Below, piece after piece: positions 37,420-45,047 of a stretch of 64,000 nt of DNA. The stretch's first letter is position 1. Each line of letters starts with the position of its first letter. The DNA comes from Pyrinomonadaceae bacterium (lineage in GTDB: Bacteria > Acidobacteriota > Blastocatellia > Pyrinomonadales > Pyrinomonadaceae). The notes beneath the pieces were generated by a model. That model saw only the letters and a list, made by a program, of their open reading frames with translations. It did no database searches and was not told the DNA's origin. The translations under genes were made by a program, and so were the position numbers. The stretch lies in the NCBI GenBank assembly GCA_014380365.1, contig JACMJZ010000034.1:62001-126000 (forward strand). The letters run 5' to 3'.

Positions 37420-39330
37420 CTAGCCACCGGCGATGAATGGGCGTGACTGGACGATGTAGATCTGACCCTTCATGTAGGCCCACTCGATGTCCTGCTCGCG
37501 GTTGCTGAAGACACGCCTGATTGAAGTCGCCGCGCGCACCAGCCGTCGCACCACATCATCGTTTAAGACTACTCGCTCGCCAGTGATCGCAACTTCCTTA
37601 ACGCCGCCTCGTTCGTCAAACGTCAGCAGACTGTCTTCGTCCGAACGCGTCAACACCTGAATCGCATTGGCGCGCTGGCGGAAAATGATCTGCTCTGCGA
37701 CGCGCTTCCCTTCGACTACCTTGATTCCCAGACCGCGTTTTGCGCTGATGTAGATGGCTTCCTTGTTGTCCTTGTCGAAAGGGTCGGCGGTGATCATTAC
37801 TCCCGAACTCTCGGAATTGATCCCTTCCTGAATCAGCACGGCCATGAAAATCTTCGAGTGGTCAACCGACGCACGCTCGCGCGCCTCGTAGGCTTCGAAA
37901 TTCCAGAGCGACGCCCAGACGGTCTTGATTGCGTCAATGAGTTGCTGATCGCCGCGAACGTTGGGAACGGTGTTGTATAACCCGGCCCCGCTAAACTTCG
38001 GCAAGTCTTCGGAGTTTGACGAACTGCGGACAAACAGTCCCTTGCCGGCAAACTGCTGCGCCACGCGCTTCAAAATCTTCGCCCGCAACGCGTCGTCAAA
38101 CTTCGCTTGCTGCACGCGCTCGCGCAACTCAACCAGCCTTGCGCGCCGGTAGGGAGGATCGTGCACAAACTTCTGATCGTTTAGCAACGTGTAGATCGCA
38201 TCGTCAAGCTTGTTGGCTTTCAGAAACTGGTCGTAGTAAAAAAAAGGAATAGTGAACCCATCCGGCACGGCGATGCCGGCCAGTCGCGCGTTCATCACTT
38301 CACCGAGGTTCGCGGACTTGCCGCCAAAGGCGATAGTCATGCGCGCCCGCTGTTGGGCCAGACCCAGCAGGCGCGTCTCCGACAGATCAAATCTCGGCTT
38401 CATGACATCGAGACGTTGCGCCAGCCGGCGTTGATACTCCCGCAGTTGATCGACGTCAGCTCGCTTGATCGCATACGCATCGCGCTTCGCGTCAAACGTT
38501 ACCCACCATCCGTCGTACTGTTTCAGCAGCGTGGTCGCATTTTTGATGTAGGCGTTGGGTACGCCCCAGCCTTTGGCCAGCAGGTTGATGTGCGAAAGCG
38601 GGGTTGAAGGTTGCGATGTGATTATGCCGGCCACCGGCGGCAGATGAATCGGCACCTCGTCGAGCACCAGTATTTCGTTGGAACCTATCTCGACGTGATC
38701 GTCGAGTTTGGTGATGACATGAATGCGGCCGATGCCTTTGGCAACGTTCAACGCTTGATACGATTGCTCCCGCGCGATGTCACTCTGTAAAACGCGCTGA
38801 AGTCCGGCAACGCCCCGCGACTCTTCCTCTTGTCGAAGCGAATTAGGTTTGTAGGCGACGGGGGCGAAAAAGCTAGCATTGATGATGTCGGCGGTGAGCT
38901 TCACCTGGTAGAGCGGAATCAGGGTGCCTTCCCAGAATTCAAACGTCCAGCGCTTAATCGGAGTTTGATAGGCAAGCGAGCCGAGGATGAAACGGCGGTT
39001 CTCTTTGAGATAGTTGTTGTCGAAAAACTCCTTGCCGCGCTCGAGCGACAGGTAAGTTCCATTCACGAAGTCTTTGTGGAACGCATATTTTTTCGTGTTG
39101 ACGTAATAGATCTTGTTCTTGTCCTTGCGGTCGATGACGAACAACAGATGCGGCAGCGCATACGGTGTGTTTTGATCGTAGGTCACGGCGAGTGAATCAA
39201 ACTCGGCCTGCGATCTGATTGCGCCAAGCGAGCGTGGCGCGCTGGTTTGCGCGAACACGTGTTTGGACACAGCGCCCAAGGAAAACAAGACCAACATCAA
39301 AGCCACTAAGCATTTACTTCTGAAAACCAT
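37420..39330 (-). CDS. Secreted PEP/pyruvate-binding protein with swivel-domain-first order
   Basis: A 636-residue protein with a signal peptide (to about VFAQ). Residues about 225-265 resemble the phosphohistidine swivel domain of PEP-utilising enzymes ('STPLSHINLLAKGWGVPNAY', candidate His247). Residues about 330-636 are an ATP-grasp PEP/pyruvate-binding domain ('GGKSANLGEVMNARLAGIAV', 'RSSSNSEDLPKFSGAG'). The order, swivel before ATP-grasp, is that of glucan/water dikinases, not PEP synthase, and no PEP-binding barrel is present. Substrate unknown. Export makes an ATP-using role puzzling. Confidence 0.8.
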   Translation of the reverse strand: MVFRSKCLVALMLVLFSLGAVSKHVFAQTSAPRSLGAIRSQAEFDSLAVTYDQNTPYALPHLLFVIDRKDKNKIYYVNTKKYAFHKDFVNGTYLSLERGKEFFDNNYLKENRRFILGSLAYQTPIKRWTFEFWEGTLIPLYQVKLTADIINASFFAPVAYKPNSLRQEEESRGVAGLQRVLQSDIAREQSYQALNVAKGIGRIHVITKLDDHVEIGSNEILVLDEVPIHLPPVAGIITSQPSTPLSHINLLAKGWGVPNAYIKNATTLLKQYDGWWVTFDAKRDAYAIKRADVDQLREYQRRLAQRLDVMKPRFDLSETRLLGLAQQRARMTIAFGGKSANLGEVMNARLAGIAVPDGFTIPFFYYDQFLKANKLDDAIYTLLNDQKFVHDPPYRRARLVELRERVQQAKFDDALRAKILKRVAQQFAGKGLFVRSSSNSEDLPKFSGAGLYNTVPNVRGDQQLIDAIKTVWASLWNFEAYEARERASVDHSKIFMAVLIQEGINSESSGVMITADPFDKDNKEAIYISAKRGLGIKVVEGKRVAEQIIFRQRANAIQVLTRSDEDSLLTFDERGGVKEVAITGERVVLNDDVVRRLVRAATSIRRVFSNREQDIEWAYMKGQIYIVQSRPFIAGG

Positions 39331-39377
39331 TCGAACAACTCCTTGACCATAAGGTACTGCTGCGCTTAAAGCCGGAA

Positions 39378-39442
39378 GTTTAGAATACAGCCTTCAGGCT
39401 GCTGATTCGCAACATGCAAGCTAAAGCTTGTACTCTAAACTG
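39378..39442. repeat. Palindromic repeat upstream of the decarboxylase stop
   Basis: AGTTTAGAATACAGCCTTCAGGCTGC at the left and AAGCTAAAGCTTGTACTCTAAAC at the right (both shown in part). Same family as 13446-13510 and 14748-14800. Confidence 0.75.
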
Positions 39443-39444
39443 CT

Positions 39445-40887
39445 CTATTCCAGTTCGGCGCTTTTGCGCTCGAGCAATTCTACCAAATCATCGATGTGAC
39501 GGCGCTCCGTAAGAAAGCTATTAATATTTGCCCGCAACGCTCGTCGCCCTTTGAGCACGGTGGTTGTAATCCAGGCTTCGCCGCTCTGCTCGATCTCCTG
39601 TTGCAACCGCTGCTGCAAACGGTCCTGTTCGATGCCGGCGATATTCGTCATTACCTCAGGCAAAAATTTGAAACAACAAACAGCAGTTTCAACCATGCCG
39701 ACCGTCTTGAAGTCGGTTAACTGATCGATGCGACTTGCCAGGTACTCGGTTAGTTCAATCTGACGCTCGACAACACTCGCGTAACCCTTCCGGCCCATAA
39801 ACTTCATTGCCATCCAAAGTTTGAGCGAATTAAACCGGCGGGTGCCCAGCTGTCCATAGCGAAAGAAGTCAAACTCGACATCAGCGCCGCCGCGATCCTC
39901 ATCTAGATATTCCGGCGTGATATCAAACGCATCTCGCAAAACGCGCCCACCTTCACGCACCAACACAGCGCCGCAGGCAAACGGGACAAACATCCACTTA
40001 TGCGGATCGAAAGTAATCGAATCAGCCAGCGCGATGCCAAGCAGTTTGTGCCCATGCTTTTCTGAGAAGGCCATCGTGCCGCCGTAAGCAGCATCCACGT
40101 GATACCAGCAATTGTTCTCTCGCGCTATCTCGGCTAACTCAGGCAGCGGATCGACCACGCCGGTGGAGGTTGTGCCGGCAATGCCGACGACGCAGCACGG
40201 CACACAGCCCGCGTCGCGATCGGACTCAATCTGCTTTCGTAACGCATCTGGGCGAATGTGAAACCCGTCGTCAGTTTCGATCTTGCGCAAACTCGTCCGG
40301 CCCAATCCGAGAATGTCCAAACTTCGCTCGATGGAAAAGTGCGCTTGCTCAGATGCGTAAACAGTCAGATCACCCGGCGCCGATCTCAGGCCACGTTCGG
40401 TGGCCGCCGCATGCGCGTGGTCGCGTGCACACTTGAGCGCAATCAGATTTGCTTCGGTGCCGCCGCTGGCGAGCGTGCCAAAGCTGGTGTCGTCGTAACC
40501 AACCAATTCGCACAGCCAACGAATCACGCGCGCCTCGATCAACGCCGATGTCGGACCATTGCGCCAGGCGCCCGCATTCTGATTTAGAGTTGACGCGAGC
40601 GCGTCCGCCCACACTCCAATTGGTAGCGGCGTCGGATTAAACTGGCCGTAATAGCGCGGGCTGGGAACGTTCATCGCGTGCGCCATCACATCCTTTTTGA
40701 ACTGTTCGAGGATCGCTTCAGACGGGATTCCCTGCTCCGGGAAGTGTTCGTCAAATAGCTTCTCCAGGTCGTGAGGCGTGGCTTCGGAGGCAACCGGGGT
40801 CGAATCCAGACGGCTCGCGTATTCAGAGATGATGGCCGTCACCTCGCGACCGAGCCGCTCGTGTTGTTTTGCCAGGTCATCGATCAC
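39445..40887 (-). CDS. Group II PLP-dependent decarboxylase (aromatic-L-amino-acid / glutamate type)
   Basis: A 480-residue fold-type I PLP enzyme. The cofactor Lys is in 'ITFDPHKWMFVPFACGAVLV' near residue 300, with 'YHVDAAYGGTMAF' (Asp binding the pyridine nitrogen) before it and 'GTLASGGTEANLIAL' near 142. The family decarboxylates aromatic amino acids, glutamate or related substrates; the group cannot be narrowed with confidence. The next operon-like neighbour on this strand is the dikinase-like gene. Confidence 0.9.
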   Translation of the reverse strand: MIDDLAKQHERLGREVTAIISEYASRLDSTPVASEATPHDLEKLFDEHFPEQGIPSEAILEQFKKDVMAHAMNVPSPRYYGQFNPTPLPIGVWADALASTLNQNAGAWRNGPTSALIEARVIRWLCELVGYDDTSFGTLASGGTEANLIALKCARDHAHAAATERGLRSAPGDLTVYASEQAHFSIERSLDILGLGRTSLRKIETDDGFHIRPDALRKQIESDRDAGCVPCCVVGIAGTTSTGVVDPLPELAEIARENNCWYHVDAAYGGTMAFSEKHGHKLLGIALADSITFDPHKWMFVPFACGAVLVREGGRVLRDAFDITPEYLDEDRGGADVEFDFFRYGQLGTRRFNSLKLWMAMKFMGRKGYASVVERQIELTEYLASRIDQLTDFKTVGMVETAVCCFKFLPEVMTNIAGIEQDRLQQRLQQEIEQSGEAWITTTVLKGRRALRANINSFLTERRHIDDLVELLERKSAELE

Positions 40888-40967
40888 GAGGAAAGAATCT
40901 CACGTGCCGCCGCAAACGAGCAAAGAGCCGAGCCTGTGCCTACCACCTGCCACGGCCAGTGTGAAAA

Positions 40968-41150
40968 CCATGAAAGCGCTGAAGGCGCGAAATAGAATGT
41001 GTCGACCAAAGATAGTAAAGTGTGTGCGCTGCCTCCAACATCATTTCGCGCCTTCAGCGCTACGAGGCTTTAACTGGTTACCAACCTGGGCCGATGGCCC
41101 AGGCTATTTTATTTCGCGCCCTTGGCGCTGTGAACCGCAGGCCCCAACAC
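40968..41150. repeat. Palindromic repeat cluster upstream of rsmG
   Basis: GCGCTGAAGGCGCGAAAT (about 40976-40993) and its inverse ATTTCGCGCCTTCAGCGC (about 41043-41060), then hairpin CTGGGCCGATGGCCCAG (about 41087-41103) and another ATTTCGCGCCCTTGGCGCTG. The longest rsmG frame runs through this DNA. Confidence 0.75.
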
Positions 41151-41825
41151 TTGAACGACACAGACTTCGCCGCCCAGCTAAATGAGTTTCGCTCCGCCCT
41201 TGAAGCCAACGCGCAAACCTACGGCCTCTCACTCAACGCGGAATCGCTCGCGGGGTTATTAAAGTATTACGAACTACTCAGCGCCTGGAACGCGCGCTTG
41301 CATCTGGTTGCGCCCACTTCGCCGCGCGATTTCGCCACCAGACATATTCTCGAATCGCTCGTTTTGCTCCCCCACTTGCCGCCGGGCGCCGCCGTCGCGG
41401 ACATCGGCTCGGGCGCGGGCCTGCCGATCATTCCGTGTCTCATCGTCAGGCCTGACCTTCATGCTGTGCTGATCGAAGCGTCGCCAAAGAAGGCAGTGTT
41501 TCTCAGCGAAGCTCTTCGTGAGGTCCTGGAGCAAACGGTTAGCTCGGGGAAACTCACGCGGGCCACCGTCGTTGCGAAACGATTTGAGGACATTGCGGCG
41601 CCTGCAGTTGATTTCATAACTTGCCGCGCGCTGGAGCGTTTCGAAGAGACGGTTCCAAAGCTGATCGAGTGGGCGCCGAAGAATTCCACGCTCCTGCTGT
41701 TTGGAGGAGAAGGATTGCAAGAAAGGATCGAAGCTTCAGGCCTTGCGGTGAGCGCCAGCCTGATTCCGAATTCTCAACGACGGTTCCTCTTCCTAGTCAG
41801 AAAAACCCGCGAGGTCTCGTCATAA
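41151..41825 (+). CDS. rsmG: 16S rRNA (guanine527-N7)-methyltransferase
   Basis: Methylates G527 of 16S rRNA in the 530 loop using SAM. The SAM-binding motif is 'VADIGSGAGLPIIPCLIVRP' (about 81-100 from the chosen start), and 'LIEASPKKAVFL' and 'TCRALERFEETVPKL' are typical. Start is uncertain: TTG 41151 gives 224 residues, close to the family length. The ATGs at 41094 and 41022 fall in palindromic repeat DNA and are less likely. It is not next to mnmG or parAB here. Confidence 0.9.
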   Translation: MNDTDFAAQLNEFRSALEANAQTYGLSLNAESLAGLLKYYELLSAWNARLHLVAPTSPRDFATRHILESLVLLPHLPPGAAVADIGSGAGLPIIPCLIVRPDLHAVLIEASPKKAVFLSEALREVLEQTVSSGKLTRATVVAKRFEDIAAPAVDFITCRALERFEETVPKLIEWAPKNSTLLLFGGEGLQERIEASGLAVSASLIPNSQRRFLFLVRKTREVSS

Positions 41826-41872
41826 TTATCTGTAGGGCGGCACTCCGTGGCCGCCCCTCTTCCCGAATCCGC

Positions 41873-42262
41873 TCAACTCTCCAAATCCATGCTGTACGCG
41901 AGCGCCATCAGCCACTTGCCATCGCGCAGCGCAAACACGTCGGTGAACGCTACCGAGCTGATTCCCTTTACGTCGTCACCTTGTCGCCACTCAGCATGCT
42001 GCACTCCGGTCAGCACCGCGACCTCACCATAGACATCAACCCTCTGATGCTCACCCCTGATGGAGACAACTTCCACTGGCATCGCGCTGATGCTCCGCAG
42101 GAAGTCGTCCTTCCCCGACTCCGATCCATTCGAAGTCCGATGGACGAAGTCCTCGGACAGAAAGCTGCCCAACAATTCAACGTCTTTGCGTTGGATGGCT
42201 GTAAAGACTTTCTGCTCAATCCCAAGAACTATTTGCTCGATGTCCCCTTCAATATCGCTCAT
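41873..42262 (-). CDS. NTF2-like (DUF4440-type) protein
   Basis: A 129-residue single-domain protein with the cone-shaped NTF2-like pattern: a helical start (IEQKVFTAIQRKDVELLGSF), 'LSEDFVHRTSNGSESGKDDF', then strands 'VDVYGEVAVLTGVQHAEW' and 'FTDVFALRDGKWLMALAYSM'. The fold binds small molecules or does simple enzymology; no specific activity can be assigned. Its ATG at 42262 overlaps the stop of the upstream gene (ATGA), which fixes the start and indicates translational coupling. Confidence 0.8.
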   Translation of the reverse strand: MSDIEGDIEQIVLGIEQKVFTAIQRKDVELLGSFLSEDFVHRTSNGSESGKDDFLRSISAMPVEVVSIRGEHQRVDVYGEVAVLTGVQHAEWRQGDDVKGISSVAFTDVFALRDGKWLMALAYSMDLES

Positions 42263-42636
42263 CGCATACCCAACCATACCAGCACCGCAATCAACAGAAA
42301 GACCACCCAAGACAGATGACGCCCGCGCGAACCTATCAATGCAACCACGGCACTCGCCAGAAACGTCACGGCAATTGCCGTGGAAAATCTTCGTGCAGTA
42401 GCATCAAGCGGGAAAGAGGCAACTATCAGAAGCAAGGCTGCGGCGCCGAACAACGCGACGGTCGTAATATGCCACGCAAACCGCAACGTGCGTTTAGTGA
42501 ACTCATCACTTCCAAATAGATGTGGGATGTCCGCGCGCCGGAAGAGGCGCATTAAGATATAACGCTCACCCAACCAGGAGTGAGCCAGACCGATTGCGAA
42601 TGCGAGCATCGCCGCGGTGACGAAATAGAAGTTCAT
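42259..42636 (-). CDS. Four-helix membrane protein of unknown function
   Basis: A 125-residue protein with four predicted membrane segments (about 3-20, 50-72, 80-100, 105-123). No signature I recognise. Its ATG overlaps the stop of the upstream gene by ATGA (42633-42636) and its own stop overlaps the start of the NTF2-like gene. It is the middle gene of a tightly coupled three-gene operon. Confidence 0.75.
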   Translation of the reverse strand: MNFYFVTAAMLAFAIGLAHSWLGERYILMRLFRRADIPHLFGSDEFTKRTLRFAWHITTVALFGAAALLLIVASFPLDATARRFSTAIAVTFLASAVVALIGSRGRHLSWVVFLLIAVLVWLGMR

Positions 42637-43346
42637 GTCGTCACTTCAACAGTCACTGGCGCGGTGCTGCCGAGGTTTCCGTTCATTTCGGTGGCCACAA
42701 TACTGACTTCATAGTTTCCGGGGTTCGGAAAGATATACGACGTCGAAAACATACTGGGAACGCCCGTGTAACTCATCGTTAGAGTCTGGACTTCTGCTCC
42801 ATTGCTGATGGTGGCCTGTACGTTGAAATTGCCGGCGGGCCAGAACAGGTTATCAATCAAGCAGCCGCACATCATGCGCACCTGAGCTGTAATGGTCGTG
42901 GACGTGCCTGCGACAATGGAACCTCCGGTCGCCGGTTCGGTCAAGGCAGTCAACAAACCCTGTAAGACCAGCACCACAGCCATCGCGCCGGTGAGCGGCA
43001 CGTTTGGCAGCACCAACCGATCGCAGGAAGCCGAAATGCGAGTATCTGCCACCGAGGTCGCCACGAAGGTCAGTACCGTGGGTTCGGTCAGCGGAACTTC
43101 AAAGGTGAATGCCGTCGCCTCATCGGCGCGCACGGGGTAACCCCAGGGGTAGGGCTGGCCCATGATCAGGGCCGTCACGCCGGAGCCATCGGTGTTTTCC
43201 ACCAGCCCCTGATTGGCCAGGCCAGACGCCAAAGGCGTGTCGGGATCCGTTCCGTAAACGTCAACTTGGGCAAAACCAACGTGCTGGCCGATGAACTTAC
43301 CTCCGAGGGCCAGAACTCGTACAGATATTTGGGTGGTGGCGGTCAT
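42633..43346 (-). CDS. Hypothetical Ig-like-domain protein, first gene of coupled operon
   Basis: A 237-residue, beta-rich protein without a signal peptide. The N-terminal part (about 1-110) starts MTATTQISVRVLALGGKFIG and reads like a beta-sandwich. The C-terminal part (about 120-237) looks like an Ig-like or PKD-like domain ('FPNPGNYEVSIVATEMNGNL'). Two Cys lie close together in MMCGCLID. No known catalytic pattern. The lack of an export signal is odd for such a fold and may mean cytoplasmic use or non-classical export. Confidence 0.65.
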   Translation of the reverse strand: MTATTQISVRVLALGGKFIGQHVGFAQVDVYGTDPDTPLASGLANQGLVENTDGSGVTALIMGQPYPWGYPVRADEATAFTFEVPLTEPTVLTFVATSVADTRISASCDRLVLPNVPLTGAMAVVLVLQGLLTALTEPATGGSIVAGTSTTITAQVRMMCGCLIDNLFWPAGNFNVQATISNGAEVQTLTMSYTGVPSMFSTSYIFPNPGNYEVSIVATEMNGNLGSTAPVTVEVTT

Positions 43347-43377
43347 TGAAATCTCCTTAGTTCAGTAGGTGGCTGGC

Positions 43378-44010
43378 TTATTCATAGCCGAACCGGATAG
43401 AGAAGTCGAAGTCCTTGAGCAGGTACGTGGCGAATTTCTTACGTCGGGTCCTGGTGACTGGTTTGCGATCGCCCTTCTGTTTCTTTTCGATTACTAACCC
43501 TGTCCGCAAGTTCATGTCTGTATCACGCGTTGCAGGCGTATCGGGACCGTGATCTGTGTAGTAGCTCTTTATTTTGACCAGCCGCCACTCTCCCTCATGA
43601 AGTTTGAACTGATGAGTGACCGCTTCCATGACACTTGCCGTCTTGGCATTGTTTTGTATGTAAATGCTTGAGCGGCGTATCTCCAGGCTCTCCATCCAAC
43701 AACAGCCCATCCCGGGAATCTCCTCTTCCATAGATTTCTCGGCAACATGAAAGCCGCCTTGGCGCAGCCGAAGAAGAACGTAGAGCTGATACGTTGGCGA
43801 AGTATCGGCGGGCCGTCTGTGAATCACTCCCGCCCAATCCGCCAGCCCGTCGCCGTTTAGGTCACCTGTGGCCGCGTCGGTTAGGCGATCCTCGCCTTTC
43901 AGGGTTGATTTCACGAAGGCATCGATACTAGAGAAATTTCCCTGAGCAGGGATAGACAAGGGAAAAGAAAAGAGAAGCGCAATTGAACAAACGAGAACTG
44001 TTTGGTTCAT
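43378..44010 (-). CDS. Secreted hypothetical protein with FG-GAP-like segment
   Basis: A 210-residue protein with a signal peptide from ATG 44010 (MNQTVLVCSIALLFSFPLSI). 'AATGDLNGDGLADWAGVI' near residue 48 resembles a calcium-binding FG-GAP/dockerin-type Asp loop. The rest is a mixed alpha/beta region with a basic tail (KPVTRTRRKK). An in-frame extension to 44178 has no signal sequence and is rejected. Function unknown. Confidence 0.7.
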   Translation of the reverse strand: MNQTVLVCSIALLFSFPLSIPAQGNFSSIDAFVKSTLKGEDRLTDAATGDLNGDGLADWAGVIHRRPADTSPTYQLYVLLRLRQGGFHVAEKSMEEEIPGMGCCWMESLEIRRSSIYIQNNAKTASVMEAVTHQFKLHEGEWRLVKIKSYYTDHGPDTPATRDTDMNLRTGLVIEKKQKGDRKPVTRTRRKKFATYLLKDFDFSIRFGYE

Positions 44011-44288
44011 AGTTTGGAGAGTCCTTCTATTTGCAATCATTTTACGGAAGCGTGGCGCAAGACCAGAACGATGCGTGCATAAGCTGTGATTCATCAGCCT
44101 GGGGATGTAGTGTCGAAAACTCTCGCACGAGGTTACCAAAAAATGATCGACGAAAGCACACGAAATAACACGAACCACACTTGGGGTCTGTTCCCGTACT
44201 AATGGATCGTTTTACCATCTGCCTTGGCAAGTGGACAGGCCCGCCGCGGACCGCTAATTTGGCTGCGGAAATGCCGCTTTCTGCCCGT

Positions 44289-44317
44289 TTGCTTCTATCC
44301 TGCCCTTTCCGTATAAT
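44289..44317 (+). promoter_or_regulatory. Promoter for the rimP-nusA-infB operon
   Basis: TTGCTT (44289-44294), a 17-base spacer and a consensus TATAAT (44312-44317). It leaves a leader of about 79 bases before the rimP start at 44403. Confidence 0.65.
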
Positions 44318-44351
44318 TCACGACTTGCTCGAAGCGCGGCTGTTCAGTCCT

Positions 44352-44382
44352 GTGGGTTCGCGCCCACTTTTTCTTTTGGGCG
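44352..44382 (+). promoter_or_regulatory. Attenuator-like leader with competing hairpins
   Basis: GTGGG (44352-44356) pairs with CCCAC (44363-44367) and is followed by TTTTTC, a weak intrinsic terminator inside the leader. An alternative stem CGCCCA (44361-44366) with TGGGCG (44377-44382) uses the same bases, so the two structures exclude each other. Confidence 0.4.
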
Positions 44383-44402
44383 AGCGCTTTTTCGGAGGGG
44401 CG

Positions 44403-44891
44403 ATGGGTTCTGCAATCGAAGAGCGCGTGCAAGCTATCGCCGAACGAGTAGCGATCGACCACGGACTGGAGTTGGTACACGCCGAAGTCGCCGGGCCAGA
44501 CAACAAGCCCATCGTGCGCATCTTTATTGACAAGCCCGGAGGGGTCGCTCACAAGGATTGTGCGGAAGTGAGTCTCTACCTCGGCACGATTCTCGACGTC
44601 GAAGATTTCATCCATTCGTCCTACACGCTGGAAGTATCTTCGCCAGGTTTGGAGCGCGGTCTCTACAAGCGGAAAGACTACGAGCGTTTTGCGGGTAGCT
44701 TGGCGAAGCTGAAGAGCCGCAGCCCAATCAACGGCCAGCGTAACTTCCGCGGCCGCCTGCTGGGAATCGACGGTGACGAAGTTCTGATTGAGGACCGGAC
44801 CAGCGGGCGCGTCAGAGTTGATTTCAACTCTATCGCCAAAGCCAATCTGGAATTAGAAGTCGAGAAAGAGTTTCATCGCGCACAGGAGTAA
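44403..44891 (+). CDS. rimP: Ribosome maturation factor RimP
   Basis: Needed for assembly of the 30S subunit. The 162 residues show the family features 'RIFIDKPGGVAHKDCAEVS' (about 37-55), 'YTLEVSSPGLERGLYKRKDY' (about 75-94) and a C-terminal Sm-like domain ('FNSIAKANLELEV'). The start ATG 44403 is preceded by GGAGGGG; a longer frame from 44181 includes the promoter and is rejected. It is first in the rimP-nusA-infB-rbfA-nrnA operon. Confidence 0.96.
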   Translation: MGSAIEERVQAIAERVAIDHGLELVHAEVAGPDNKPIVRIFIDKPGGVAHKDCAEVSLYLGTILDVEDFIHSSYTLEVSSPGLERGLYKRKDYERFAGSLAKLKSRSPINGQRNFRGRLLGIDGDEVLIEDRTSGRVRVDFNSIAKANLELEVEKEFHRAQE

Positions 44892-44956
44892 CGCAAACTG
44901 TTTGTTTGCGTCGGTAGTTAGAGAAAAGGTGCGACGCAAACTAACTGTTTGCGTTA
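44892..44956. repeat. Inverted repeat between rimP and nusA
   Basis: ACGCAAACTGTTTGTTTGCGT is itself a hairpin (44893-44913, quoted to its 20 inner bases at most elsewhere), and a second version, ACGCAAACTAACTGTTTGCG, lies at about 44934-44953. Confidence 0.7.
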
Positions 44957-45047
44957 CATCAGAACTTACAACTGAATAACAATTGAATAGGCTCAACGAC
45001 GTACAGCTATTAAGGCGTCGAGCCAGCCCGGAGATACAAAGGTCCAA

